A stretch of 53,554 nt of DNA, taken from positions 1-53,554 of the forward strand of contig CAKQPF010000020.1 of the NCBI GenBank assembly GCA_934256705.1, read 5' to 3'. Positions 1 to 7,809 of this stretch are shown one piece after another. The first letter of the stretch is position 1, and every line of letters begins with the position of its first letter. The position numbers were made by a program, and so were the translations under genes. The notes beneath the pieces are model-generated. The model saw only the letters and a list, made by a program, of their open reading frames with translations, ran no database searches and was not told the DNA's origin. The stretch comes from an uncultured Prevotella sp. GTDB lineage: Bacteria; Bacteroidota; Bacteroidia; Bacteroidales; Bacteroidaceae.

Positions 1-326
1 ATTCCTCCAAAAGGAGTGAGTTTCTCGGATTTTATTTGTACTTTTGCCATGTCATTCAGAGTTTTTATCTGTTTTTTGGCGACACTAAGATAAGTGAAAT
101 TTCTGACATGGTAAAATCCTGAGCAACTTTTTGTTGCTCAGGTACTTATAAAAAACGTTAAAGTATAATGCTGCGGAAATAAGGAATAAATAAAAATAAA
201 GAAATATATTTTTTTTCTATTTTTTCTTTGTTTTTCTATATTGATGTTTTTGGCTTCCCCACGACTGTGGGGACTGAGGGGCATTTGATGCTTGCTAAAG
301 TTGAGCGTTTTCCCCCAGACAATGGC
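1..326. other. AT-rich spacer without a gene
   Basis: No convincing gene is seen. The stretch holds an isolated TACTTTTG at 39-46 that resembles a Bacteroidota -7 box, and one hairpin (118-142, listed separately). Short open frames here have no recognisable protein signature. Confidence 0.6.
118..142 (-). terminator. hairpin downstream of the phosphopantetheinyl transferase gene
   Basis: A perfect 10-bp stem (CCTGAGCAAC and its complement) closes a TTTTT loop. On the minus strand it lies about 180 bases beyond the stop of the gene ending at 327 and is followed by a short T-rich run. It could end that transcript; the T tract is weak. Confidence 0.45.
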
Positions 327-941
327 TCATTTATAGTTCTGGCTATCCTCGGCAATAGTGCAGACATAGCCCAGCTCCGGTTTCTCGATATGATGGAATA
401 TCCAATGGCTGTCGTTCTCATAGAGTGGCAGAAGGAGCGGTCGGAGTTGCTCTTTGCCGGTGATGCCACGCCCTGAAAGCTTCACCACGGCTTCCTTCAT
501 GGTCCACAATCTCGTGAAGATGACAGATGGAGTGGGGGACTGCCTGATCATCTCGAGTTCGTAATCATTGAAGATATATTCCGCAAGAGTCTCCTTCACC
601 GTCTGCGGAATACCTTCTATGTCTATGCCCACCGGATCGTCGCTTATGGCGCAGGCAACGCCGTTCCTGCAATGTGAGATATTGAAATGAATGTCTTCGT
701 GCCCTAAAATGACAGGTTTGCCATTGTCAAGGGTGCAGAATATGGGCGACTCCGTGATGCCGTAAGTCTCGCATAGCATATCCTGGAGCAGACGGTAAGC
801 CGTGAGGCTCTGCTGTCTGGTGGCAGCATTCCGCATCTTCATCACCTTCTCGCGGCGCTGTTCGCTGACCAGTGACAGTTCCATCTGCATCCTTTCCTCG
901 CTCCAGGGAGCCATGTCGTCGTATATCTTGTAGTGCATCAT
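327..941 (-). CDS. 4'-phosphopantetheinyl transferase superfamily protein
   Basis: A 204-residue cytoplasmic protein that would move the phosphopantetheine arm of CoA onto a serine of a carrier protein. The family's Mg-binding motif is visible as VGIDIE at residues 104-109, and the second motif W-x-x-K-E-A at 146-151, inside LWTMKEAVVKLSG. The N-terminal half with NISHC near residue 88 fits the Sfp/AcpT type rather than the short AcpS type. Start: two ATG codons stand in tandem (941 and 938); the first is given. It diverges from the SprT-like gene. Which carrier protein it serves cannot be told, because no fatty-acid or polyketide gene is nearby. Confidence 0.88.
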   Translation of the reverse strand: MMHYKIYDDMAPWSEERMQMELSLVSEQRREKVMKMRNAATRQQSLTAYRLLQDMLCETYGITESPIFCTLDNGKPVILGHEDIHFNISHCRNGVACAISDDPVGIDIEGIPQTVKETLAEYIFNDYELEMIRQSPTPSVIFTRLWTMKEAVVKLSGRGITGKEQLRPLLLPLYENDSHWIFHHIEKPELGYVCTIAEDSQNYK

Positions 942-970
942 GAGTGTAATAATCTTTTCTTTTTCAATGA

Positions 971-978
971 CAAAGGTA
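971..978 (-). promoter_or_regulatory. -7 box, probable promoter of the phosphopantetheinyl transferase gene
   Basis: On the minus strand the sequence reads TACCTTTG, a match to the Bacteroidota -7 consensus TAnnTTTG, 30 bases upstream of the start codon. No clear TTTG is seen at the -33 position. Confidence 0.5.
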
Positions 979-1041
979 CGGATAATTATTCGATTATCAT
1001 AGTATTCCTGCTTGTTTTTTTACAAGTTGCAGTGGGGATCG

Positions 1042-1073
1042 TTTGCAAATACGGAATTATTGCAGTAACTTTG
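1042..1073 (+). promoter_or_regulatory. Bacteroidota-type promoter for the SprT-like gene
   Basis: TTTG at 1042-1045 and TAACTTTG at 1066-1073 are 20 bp apart, the spacing of the primary sigma factor of Bacteroidota. Transcription would begin near 1080. That places the start codon of the next gene at 1109, not at an upstream in-frame codon (1043) that lies inside the promoter. Confidence 0.75.
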
Positions 1074-1108
1074 CATTTGATATAAAGCCAAATAAAACAA
1101 TTATAGTA

Positions 1109-1777
1109 ATGCGCCCTACTGTAGAATATCTGCAAAAGCAATTCACATACCTCAACGACCAGTGCTTCGAAGGCAAGCTGAAGCCAATAGAAATACTGCT
1201 GAGCACTGCCAGTACTTTTCTCGGAAGATTCTGTTTTAACAAGAGAAACGTGCTGGGAAAACCGGTCTATTCTGGTTTCCATATCCGTATCAGCATCAGA
1301 TACGATATGGAGGAGTCTGACATAATCGACACATTGCTCCATGAGATGATACATTATTATATAGTATCATCAGGCATAAAGGACACATCAGTTCATGGAG
1401 AAGTGTTCCGGAAGATAATGAATGACCTCAATGCCCGCTTCGGTTACCATCTCTCCGTGTCTCATAGAGCGTTGACCGGTTCGGCTATGGCTGAGCAGAA
1501 AGCGAAGGAACGGAAGATGAAACGTGAGAAACTGAAGCCTCATTTCATAGCCGTGGCAGAACTGAATGACGGCAGAGTATGCGTGATGCAGGCAGCATCC
1601 ACCAGAGTAAGGGAGCTCAATACTCTGTTGCGCCAGTGTTTCCCGATAAAGTCATTGCAGTGGTACGGCTCCATCTCTCCATTCTGGAATAAATATCCCA
1701 ACTGTATCACTCCAAAACTGTATGCAATAGACAAAGCCGATCTGGAGAAAGAATTGCAGACTATGACAAAGCTTTAG
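1109..1777 (+). CDS. SprT-like zinc metallopeptidase
   Basis: A 222-residue protein with the gluzincin signature HEMIH at residues 78-82 (two zinc-binding histidines and the catalytic glutamate), preceded by a SprT-type N-terminal region (VEYLQKQFTYLNDQCFEGKL). SprT-like domains in eukaryotic Spartan cut proteins cross-linked to DNA; the bacterial role is less clear, and DNA-protein cross-link repair is an inference. The basic stretch at about residues 135-150 (KAKERKMKREKLKPH) could contact nucleic acid. The start was chosen from the promoter at 1042-1073. The next gene, a uracil-DNA glycosylase family member, follows after 55 bases in the same direction, which fits a DNA-repair pair. Confidence 0.85.
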   Translation: MRPTVEYLQKQFTYLNDQCFEGKLKPIEILLSTASTFLGRFCFNKRNVLGKPVYSGFHIRISIRYDMEESDIIDTLLHEMIHYYIVSSGIKDTSVHGEVFRKIMNDLNARFGYHLSVSHRALTGSAMAEQKAKERKMKREKLKPHFIAVAELNDGRVCVMQAASTRVRELNTLLRQCFPIKSLQWYGSISPFWNKYPNCITPKLYAIDKADLEKELQTMTKL

Positions 1778-1832
1778 CTACATTCCATTCCCGGTTTCGC
1801 CCATTTCCCCTTGCTGTAACAATCATAAGACC

Positions 1833-2459
1833 ATGCCAAAGAATTATCTGAACGAAGAAAACATAGCCAAATCAAGAGATGGAATAGAGTATCACCCTTT
1901 GCATCCATTCCTGCCTGAAGCATGTAAAGTGCTGTTCCTCGGTAGTTTCCCACCGCCGAGAAAGCGCTGGTGCTGTGATTTCTTCTACCCTAATTATATC
2001 AATGACCACTGGAGAATAGAGGGACTCGCCTTCTTTGGAGACAGGAATCACTTTGTGGATGAAGCCAACAAGACCTTCCGCCTGGAAGAGATAGTGCGCT
2101 TCTTGGAGAATAAAGGCATAGGATTCTATGACACGGCAACGGCTGTTCGCAGACTGCAAGACAATGCTTCAGACAAGTTTCTCGAAGTGGTGGTGCCAAC
2201 GGACATCATCGCTCTGCTTCGCAGAATACCGCAATGCCGAGTCATCGTCACGACAGGCGAGAAAGCCACCCGTACCATTTGTGACACGCTTTCCATCCCT
2301 GAGATGCCAAAAGTGGGGCATTATGTCGAGATACCGCACCGACCTGACCTCCCATCACGCCTCTGTCTCTATCGTCTGCCGTCCTCATCGCGTGCCTATC
2401 CCCTCTCACTCGATAAGAAAACTGCATATTATAAGGAGATGTTCAGTCGCTTCCTTTGA
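1833..2459 (+). CDS. uracil-DNA glycosylase family protein
   Basis: A 208-residue protein of the UDG superfamily, whose members remove uracil or mismatched thymine from DNA. The first active-site loop is seen as LFLGSFPPP (GSFPP at 37-41) and the second as LPSSSRAYP (LPSSS at 182-186), a variant of the LPSxS loop of mismatch-specific glycosylases. No aspartate stands in the first loop, so catalysis would follow the TDG/MUG-like or SMUG-like pattern, or the protein may bind without cutting. It lies downstream of the SprT-like gene, probably in one transcript. The exact subfamily is uncertain. Confidence 0.8.
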   Translation: MPKNYLNEENIAKSRDGIEYHPLHPFLPEACKVLFLGSFPPPRKRWCCDFFYPNYINDHWRIEGLAFFGDRNHFVDEANKTFRLEEIVRFLENKGIGFYDTATAVRRLQDNASDKFLEVVVPTDIIALLRRIPQCRVIVTTGEKATRTICDTLSIPEMPKVGHYVEIPHRPDLPSRLCLYRLPSSSRAYPLSLDKKTAYYKEMFSRFL

Positions 2460-2480
2460 CAGTCAATCAGTCATAGCAAT

Positions 2481-2568
2481 GTAAAAGCATAGCTATTGCA
2501 TTGTAAAAGCATAGTTATTACACTGTAAAAGCATAGCTATTACACTGTAAAAGCATAGCTATTGCAAA
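2481..2568. repeat. four tandem 22-bp repeats, AAAAGCATAG family
   Basis: Four head-to-tail units of exactly 22 bp start at 2481, 2503, 2525 and 2547. Each begins GTAAAAGCATAG and continues YTATTRCA. Units differ only at a few positions. Related units occur at 24908, 34269 and 42241. There are no spacers, so this is not a CRISPR array, and 22 is not a multiple of three, so it is not a coding repeat. Confidence 0.9.
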
Positions 2569-2699
2569 TCCGCCACTGTGTTGCCCGCGTTACCGGGCAA
2601 TCCTCACAGTTTTCAAAAAAATAAAAATCCTCGCCTGAAATTCCACCTTCCACCCATGCGACATTAACTATCTGATAATCAAAGGGATAGAAGTGGTGG

Positions 2700-2759
2700 A
2701 ATTTAGGGTGGAATATGGGTGGAACTTCTTATAATTCCACCCATATTCCACCTTAAATT
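2700..2759. repeat. 25-bp inverted repeat with 10-base loop
   Basis: Arms at 2700-2724 and 2735-2759 are complementary over 25 positions, with a single G-T pair. The arm contains GGTGGAATATGGGTGGAA. The loop is CTTCTTATAA. A related GGTGGAATTT stands just before it and TTCCACCTTCCACCC at about 2640. It could form a long hairpin in RNA or a cruciform in DNA. Confidence 0.8.
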
Positions 2760-2894
2760 TGTCGTATCTATATTATTGGTAATCAATATGTTCCTGATGA
2801 AAAATGCCATTATGGAACATGAAAATCACTTTTCTGTTTTATGTTATTTTAACGCGAAAAAGTGGTTGAAATAACCCAAAAACAGGGGAAAAAA

Positions 2895-2940
2895 CACCTG
2901 AAAAATGCAAATAGCGGCACTATAATGGATTTTTCAGGTG
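2895..2940. terminator. hairpin between converging genes
   Basis: A perfect 12-bp stem (CACCTGAAAAAT and its complement at 2929-2940) with a 22-base loop, followed on the plus strand by CTTTTTAGG. The A and T runs in the stem let it act in both directions, ending the glycosylase transcript and the converging gene at 2981-3763. Confidence 0.6.
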
Positions 2941-2980
2941 CTTTTTAGGCATTATTTTGGATAAAAACCTATGCCAACCC

Positions 2981-3763
2981 CTACATTTTGGAGTCTTCAT
3001 GAATGCTTTCTGCCATCAGACGGTAAAGTTTTCTGGTCCGTTCATCAGGGATAAGAGCGAGCTGCCGCTCCATCACAGTGACGTCATTTCTTACCATCGG
3101 ACCCGTCTGCGCATCGCGGGGAGACATCTCTCTCACCTTGTTGGCGGTCTCTTCTATCAATGGAAGATACATGCTCAATGGGACATCAGTGCCCTCAAGC
3201 ATCTTCTCGGCAAGGCGGTAGCAATGGTTTGTGAAATTATTTGCAAAGACAGCAGCAAGATGCAGGCGCTTTCTCTTCTCGCTATCTACATGCTGCACCT
3301 TCGCTGAAATACGCTTTGCCATGCCCTCTATTATAGATAAGGTGTCGGAACAGTCCGATGCCTCTATGAAGCAAGGTATCTTTACGAAATCGACTGCTCT
3401 GTCCTTAGAGAATGTCTGCATGGGATAAATCACGCCATAGCAATCCGTAATACCGCTGAATACGTCCATCGGTACGCTTCCTGCGGTATGGATAAAGATA
3501 TGCTTGTGAGTCTTTCCTATATGGTTTTCCACCTCCTTTGCCACCACTGGCAGGGCATCATCCTTTATGGAGAAGAGATAAATGTCGGAGTCATCATTGA
3601 TTGCATCGACGGATGTCACTGCCTCGCAACCTGTTTTATGGGCAAGAGCTTCAGCATGAGCCGGATGCGGACTATACACCTGCTCTATCTGATCTCCAAT
3701 GTTCTTAAGTCGGAGAGCGAGATGGGTAGCAACATTGCCAGAACCTATTATTGTGATTTTCAT
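2981..3763 (-). CDS. Rossmann-like and DUF2520 domain protein
   Basis: A 260-residue protein with an N-terminal NAD(P)-binding fold (MKITIIGSGNVATHLALRL; GSGNVA at about 7-12) and a C-terminal helical DUF2520 region (NNFTNHCYRLAEKML). This architecture resembles the family of pyrroline-5-carboxylate and ketopantoate reductases, but the substrate of this group is not known to me. The start was set at the ATG at 3763, because the open frame upstream of it translates a low-complexity octamer repeat. A role as ketopantoate reductase, the step missing from the nearby pantothenate genes, is an untested possibility; most family members carry general names only. Confidence 0.82.
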   Translation of the reverse strand: MKITIIGSGNVATHLALRLKNIGDQIEQVYSPHPAHAEALAHKTGCEAVTSVDAINDDSDIYLFSIKDDALPVVAKEVENHIGKTHKHIFIHTAGSVPMDVFSGITDCYGVIYPMQTFSKDRAVDFVKIPCFIEASDCSDTLSIIEGMAKRISAKVQHVDSEKRKRLHLAAVFANNFTNHCYRLAEKMLEGTDVPLSMYLPLIEETANKVREMSPRDAQTGPMVRNDVTVMERQLALIPDERTRKLYRLMAESIHEDSKM

Positions 3764-3772
3764 TGTTGGTTT

Positions 3773-3848
3773 GTTGTTTGGTTGTTTTGTTGTTTGGTTG
3801 TTTTGTTGTTTGGAATGTTGTTGCATTCAACAAAACAACAAAACAACC
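3773..3848. repeat. octanucleotide array and hairpin in the ClC-DUF2520 spacer
   Basis: Five octamers GTTGTTT(G/T) run from 3773 to 3812, followed by GAATG-TTGTTG-CATTC and a complementary AACAAAACAACAAAACAACC (3829-3848). The whole can fold as a hairpin. It fills most of the 91-bp spacer and stands directly upstream of the start codon at 3763, so copy number could affect translation or readthrough. Confidence 0.75.
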
Positions 3849-3854
3849 AGACAA

Positions 3855-5666
3855 CTAATCAGTACTCATATCTGCCACCATCTTCCGATACTGTGCATAT
3901 ACGTGACTGCGAGACACATAGCCGATAAGATGGTTGTTGTCATCCATCACAGGCAACTGACTTGCATGATGCTTGTCGAACGCTTTCATCACGTCCTCCA
4001 TCGGATCGCCCATACGAAGGCGGGCAGGAGGGTCGGTCATGAGTTGGGAGACACGGAAATGATGATATAATTCGGTGCGGAAAACGATGTGGCGCAATTT
4101 GTTGATGTCTATCTCACCGAGGAGATTACCGGCTCCATCGAGCACTGGAAGCAGGGAATTGCCACTCTTGCTCAGCGAATGAACCAACTGTCCGAGCTCC
4201 ATATCCTTGTCCACACTGATGTAGGAACGCTCAATGACACTGTCAAGGCTCATCAATGTAAGTACCGCACGGTCAGTATGATGGGTGATGAGTTTGCCCT
4301 GGCGGGCCAATCGCATACCATAGATACTGTGCGGCTCAAAGACGAGGATGGTAAGATAAGAGCTCACTGCCACGATCATAAGCGGCATGAAGAGGTCATA
4401 TCCCGCTGTCAGTTCGGCGATAAGGAAGATGCCTGTCAGCGGTGCGTGCATCACGCCGGACATCACTCCAGCCATTCCCAGCAATGCGGCGTTCTTCTCC
4501 GGGAAATAAACTCCGAGTCCGTAAATGTTCCATATACGGGCAAAGAAGAAGCCGGCAAAGGCTCCGATAAACAATGATGGAGCGAAGGTACCGCCACATC
4601 CGCCGCCGCCATTGGTGGAAGCAGTGGCAAAAGCCTTGGTGATGACCACCATTCCTACATATACTATGAGCAGAGACTCATGTCCATAGAAGAGCGAACC
4701 ATTCATTATGGCATCCCAATCGTCCTGATTGTTGCCTCCGAGCAGTATGTTTATATCCTTGTATCCCTCACCGTAGAGCGATGGGAAAAGGAAAATAAGC
4801 GTGCTGAGGATTACGCCACCGAGGGCAAGCTTGCCATATCTATGGTCTTTCAGTTTGCCAAACACGCCTTCGCACGCTGTCATCATACGCATAAAGTATA
4901 GTGACACGAGTCCGCAGAAGATGCCGAGAAGTATTCCTACCGGTACTCTCTCCACGAGCCACGGGTCATCCAGGGTAAAGGTGAACAACTTGTTGTCACC
5001 CATGAAGATATACGCAAAGCAGGTGGCAGTGACGGATGCTATGAGGATTGGCGAGATACTCATCATCGTAAGGTCGATCATCAGTACCTCGATGGTGAAT
5101 ACAAGTCCGGCAATAGGGGCCTTGAAGATGCCCGCTATGGCAGCGGCGGCACCGCAGCCCACAAGGAGCATCAGCGTCCTGTTGTTGAGACGGAACAGTT
5201 GTCCGAGGTTACTCGCTATGCTGGAACCGGTCAATACGATAGGAGCCTCGGCACCTACCGAACCACCAAAGCCGATGGTAATGGCGGATGCAATGACAGA
5301 CGACCAGCAGTTGTGGGCACGAAGTCGGCTCTCCTTGGTGCTGATGGCATAGAGTATTCGCGTGATACCATGCGAGATATTGTCTCTTACCACATATTTC
5401 ACGAATAGGGAAGTGAGCCAGATACCTACTATCGGGAATACGAGATAGAGCCAGTTGTATGTCTTTATGTCAAACTCTGACGTCAGCAGATGCTGTATCA
5501 GGGAAATGCAGAAATGGAGTATGAATGCCGCAACAGCCGCAAACATACCTACGAAGAACGCCAGGACAAGAGTGAACTTCTTGTCCGAGATATTCTTCAG
5601 TCTCCATTCTATGATCTTGTCTATCTTCATTTCTGGGGTATTACGGTCGTTTTTGAAGTGTTGCAT
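3855..5666 (-). CDS. ClC family chloride channel/transporter with CBS domains
   Basis: A 603-residue inner-membrane protein with about ten or more hydrophobic segments, followed by a pair of CBS domains (roughly 455-595). ClC signatures: GSVGAEAPI at 135-143, holding the gating glutamate E140; FKAPIAGLVFTIEV at 181-194; and GGGCGGTFAPSLFIG in the second half. At the position of the inner proton glutamate of E. coli ClC (E203) stands V194, as in the eukaryotic chloride channels, so coupled proton exchange is doubtful. A second start, ATG at 5630, is possible. It lies upstream of the DUF2520 gene in the same direction. Confidence 0.93.
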   Translation of the reverse strand: MQHFKNDRNTPEMKIDKIIEWRLKNISDKKFTLVLAFFVGMFAAVAAFILHFCISLIQHLLTSEFDIKTYNWLYLVFPIVGIWLTSLFVKYVVRDNISHGITRILYAISTKESRLRAHNCWSSVIASAITIGFGGSVGAEAPIVLTGSSIASNLGQLFRLNNRTLMLLVGCGAAAAIAGIFKAPIAGLVFTIEVLMIDLTMMSISPILIASVTATCFAYIFMGDNKLFTFTLDDPWLVERVPVGILLGIFCGLVSLYFMRMMTACEGVFGKLKDHRYGKLALGGVILSTLIFLFPSLYGEGYKDINILLGGNNQDDWDAIMNGSLFYGHESLLIVYVGMVVITKAFATASTNGGGGCGGTFAPSLFIGAFAGFFFARIWNIYGLGVYFPEKNAALLGMAGVMSGVMHAPLTGIFLIAELTAGYDLFMPLMIVAVSSYLTILVFEPHSIYGMRLARQGKLITHHTDRAVLTLMSLDSVIERSYISVDKDMELGQLVHSLSKSGNSLLPVLDGAGNLLGEIDINKLRHIVFRTELYHHFRVSQLMTDPPARLRMGDPMEDVMKAFDKHHASQLPVMDDNNHLIGYVSRSHVYAQYRKMVADMSTD

Positions 5667-5673
5667 TGACTAA

Positions 5674-5869
5674 AGGGCAGTTCTATAAATTACCACCGTT
5701 TTTTATAGAAGTCATTTAGAATATGACGTTTTGTTATCTTTCGGTCTCTTTTCGGCTCAAAGCGTAAGTTCGTTCAGTCGTTATGCACCGCATAACTCCT
5801 TCGCTCACTTGCACTTTGATCTCGAAAACAGCCTCGAAATATAACAAAGCTAATTTATAGAACCGCCCT
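5674..5869. mobile_element. 196-bp palindromic element, MITE-like
   Basis: Terminal inverted repeats of 19 bp with one mismatch: AGGGCAGTTCTATAAATTA at 5674-5692, and its complement with G for A at 5851-5869. Inside, a second inverted pair (TTTGTTATCTTTCG near 5733 and CGAAATATAACAAAG near 5835) and a central hairpin GTTATGC-ACC-GCATAAC (5780-5796) make the whole element a large imperfect palindrome. It has no coding capacity. A transposon origin is inferred from the structure only; no clear target duplication is seen. Confidence 0.65.
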
Positions 5870-5915
5870 AAAAGCAGGCTGCACAGTGGCTGGTGACAGC
5901 GCGGCAACCATGCTT

Positions 5916-6491
5916 TTACTTCCTGATAATCTGCACTCCGCCGTCGATGGCGAGCTTTATGATGCTGGAAGGAGTATGCGGTTCGTGCTCGTTACGGCGG
6001 GAAAGGCATACATAATCCACTGCCTCAAGCAGTTCGGGAGATATATCGCGATAGTTTTGCGCAGCCGGTTCACCGCTGATATTGGCGCTGGTAGAGACCA
6101 CAGGCTTCTGCATACGGTAGCATAATTCCTTGGAAAACTCCTCCTGGGTGATTCGCATTGCTATGCTGCCATCCTCAGCGATGAGGTTTGGCGCAAGGCC
6201 CTGAGCACCGTCCAGGATGATGGTGGTAGGCTTGGTAGCGAGATTGAAGAGGTCCCACGCCACGTCAGGCACGTTGCGGATATAGCGTGAAATGCGCGAA
6301 TCAGAGTCGATGAGGCATATCATGGCCTTGGAATCATCACGCTTCTTGATTTCATATATTCTCTTTACAGCCTCCGGATTGGTGGCATCACAGCCTATAC
6401 CCCACACTGTGTCAGTAGGATAGAGGATTACTCCACCTTGCTTCATCACGCGGACTGCTTCCTTTATGTCTTTTTCGTATTTCATGTTCAT
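5916..6491 (-). CDS. Sua5/YciO/YrdC family threonylcarbamoyl-AMP synthase
   Basis: A 191-residue protein that would make threonylcarbamoyl-AMP from threonine, bicarbonate and ATP for the t6A modification of tRNAs reading ANN codons. The family region GGVILYPTDTVWGIGCDA near residue 20, KKRDDSKAM and STSANISGEPA are present, and the C terminus ends in PSSII followed by about 15 residues. The length fits the single-domain YrdC/YciO type without the Sua5 C-terminal domain. The start at 6491 (a second ATG at 6485) was preferred over an upstream in-frame codon, since the extra residues would be translated from the palindromic element at 6550-6746. Confidence 0.9.
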   Translation of the reverse strand: MNMKYEKDIKEAVRVMKQGGVILYPTDTVWGIGCDATNPEAVKRIYEIKKRDDSKAMICLIDSDSRISRYIRNVPDVAWDLFNLATKPTTIILDGAQGLAPNLIAEDGSIAMRITQEEFSKELCYRMQKPVVSTSANISGEPAAQNYRDISPELLEAVDYVCLSRRNEHEPHTPSSIIKLAIDGGVQIIRK

Positions 6492-6549
6492 TTCATTTAT
6501 TCCCATCAACAGTAGAGATGGGCGTTGTTTCTTTGATTTCGATTCGCTT

Positions 6550-6746
6550 AGTGACGGTGAAAAAATAAATTGGTATGATTTGAGCCTCATATTTTTGAGA
6601 TATTTTCTTCACTCGAAGAGGGAGTATAGCGGGCTATATGACCGATGAGAGGGAAGAAAATAGCCAAAAAGATGAGGTTGAAACCTTATATTGATATGAT
6701 ACATTTTTTCACTCAAATCGTACCAAGTTATTTTTTTACCGTCACT
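6550..6746. mobile_element. 197-bp palindromic element, MITE-like
   Basis: Outer arms 6550-6584 and 6712-6746 (35 bp, three mismatches) begin AGTGACGGT at each end. Inner arms 6585-6610 and 6653-6677 (CCTCATNTTTTTG to TATTTTCTTC) also pair, and the centre TATAGC-GG-GCTATA forms a small hairpin; the right half carries an extra 34 bases. There is no coding content. A near-identical outer arm stands alone at 34327-34352, which supports a dispersed family. Confidence 0.7.
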
Positions 6747-6783
6747 TATTTCCTTCTCCGGCATTTGGCTGGGGAAGAAGATG

Positions 6784-7635
6784 TTATGTGTTGAGTTTCT
6801 CCAAAAGCCAGTGGCCATTATGCTTTTTGAAAGTCATTTCCGTCTCCATCCCATTGGCAATGCCACGGATGACGAACACTCTGGTGCTTGATGGCTTGTA
6901 TGGTTTCTCACCATAATGTATATTATATATGGTGCCGGAAGGCATCCAAGGCGCAAACATAGGCCACTGCTCCGGCATCAATTCGCCCGTCATCCTTGAG
7001 AAATCATCGTCAGGGTCTGGTCCAGAGAAGCTTACCTGGTCGGCAAGAGAATGCATCTGGGTGACGGAATCCGTGGAGAATTCATCGTAGAAATGCAGGA
7101 AATGCGCATCTTCATGCTTTGCAAGCGGCATCAATGTCACGCCCTGCATCTTCCAGAGTCCGAGCATACGACGGAAAATCCATCTCTTCACCTGCTTCTT
7201 CTCGAAAGAAATCCTCTCCACATAGACGTTTCCCACAGTAGTGTCCTTTACGATGTCGAGCTGTCGGGCGTTGTTGAAGACGAGGGTATAGTAACCCTGG
7301 TGCATGAAGAAATGCTCTGTCCTCCAACGGCGTTGGGTGACAGATGTCATTTTACCGTAACTGTTTACCGCCAGAGGAAAGTCTATGCGCTCGCGCTGAA
7401 GACGCCTGTTGGCGGCAAAATTAAAGAAAAAGTCGTCAAACAACTCGTCTGCGGCCTTCGGCATCGGCTCTTCCGAGATTATGGTCTCCAGCGAGTCTTC
7501 TGCATCTGAAGTGTCAGCGAGAAGAGAGTCTGATGATAACGTGTCGTTCAAGGCAGCCTTTTTCTCTGTGCATCCTGTGCCTACCGTCATCATCATTACG
7601 ATGGCGAAGAAGGCGAAAAATACGGTTCTTCTCAT
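6784..7635 (-). CDS. DUF4348 domain lipoprotein
   Basis: A 283-residue protein with a lipoprotein signal: a hydrophobic stretch (VFFAFFAIVMMMTVGTGC) ending in the lipobox Cys at about residue 22, so it is expected to be anchored in the outer membrane or periplasm. The rest is soluble, with an acidic Ser/Asp-rich linker (25-55) and an aromatic-rich domain matching the DUF4348 family of Bacteroidota. The function of the family is unknown to me. It has a divergent neighbour (pheS) and a palindromic element directly downstream. Confidence 0.75.
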   Translation of the reverse strand: MRRTVFFAFFAIVMMMTVGTGCTEKKAALNDTLSSDSLLADTSDAEDSLETIISEEPMPKAADELFDDFFFNFAANRRLQRERIDFPLAVNSYGKMTSVTQRRWRTEHFFMHQGYYTLVFNNARQLDIVKDTTVGNVYVERISFEKKQVKRWIFRRMLGLWKMQGVTLMPLAKHEDAHFLHFYDEFSTDSVTQMHSLADQVSFSGPDPDDDFSRMTGELMPEQWPMFAPWMPSGTIYNIHYGEKPYKPSSTRVFVIRGIANGMETEMTFKKHNGHWLLEKLNT

Positions 7636-7775
7636 TGAGATAAAAACTAAAAATCTATGCTTACTAAATTCCCTAATCCCACTCTGTCATAGTGACTTTT
7701 GTGGGGTATTGGTCAATTTTTGTGCAAAAGTACAACTTTATTTTCATTTTATTCCTTATTTTCCAAAGAAAATAG

Positions 7776-7783
7776 TAATTTTG
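7776..7783 (+). promoter_or_regulatory. -7 box upstream of pheS
   Basis: TAATTTTG matches the Bacteroidota -7 consensus 26 bases before the chosen pheS start. The -33 position lacks a clear TTTG. Its place argues against the longer open frame that begins upstream at 7699. Confidence 0.5.
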
Positions 7784-7809
7784 CAGTGAAATTTCGAAAT
7801 GAATCAATT

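Larger units (their letters stand above)
2460..2980. other. repeat-rich spacer between converging genes
   Basis: This 520-bp stretch has no gene. It contains a 22-bp tandem array (2481-2568), a CACAGTGGC copy in reverse orientation (about 2571-2581), a long inverted repeat (2700-2759) and a terminator-like hairpin (2895-2940). Confidence 0.8.

Noticed and set aside
1043..1108. Upstream extension of the SprT-like protein by 22 residues
   Set aside because: The codons lie within and just after the promoter, so they would not be on the transcript in full.
2481..2568. Possible CRISPR array
   Set aside because: The 22-bp units are directly adjacent with no spacers, and no cas gene is in the window.
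7699..7809. Upstream extension of PheS by 37 residues
   Set aside because: It would translate through the -7 box, and the added residues do not resemble PheS.
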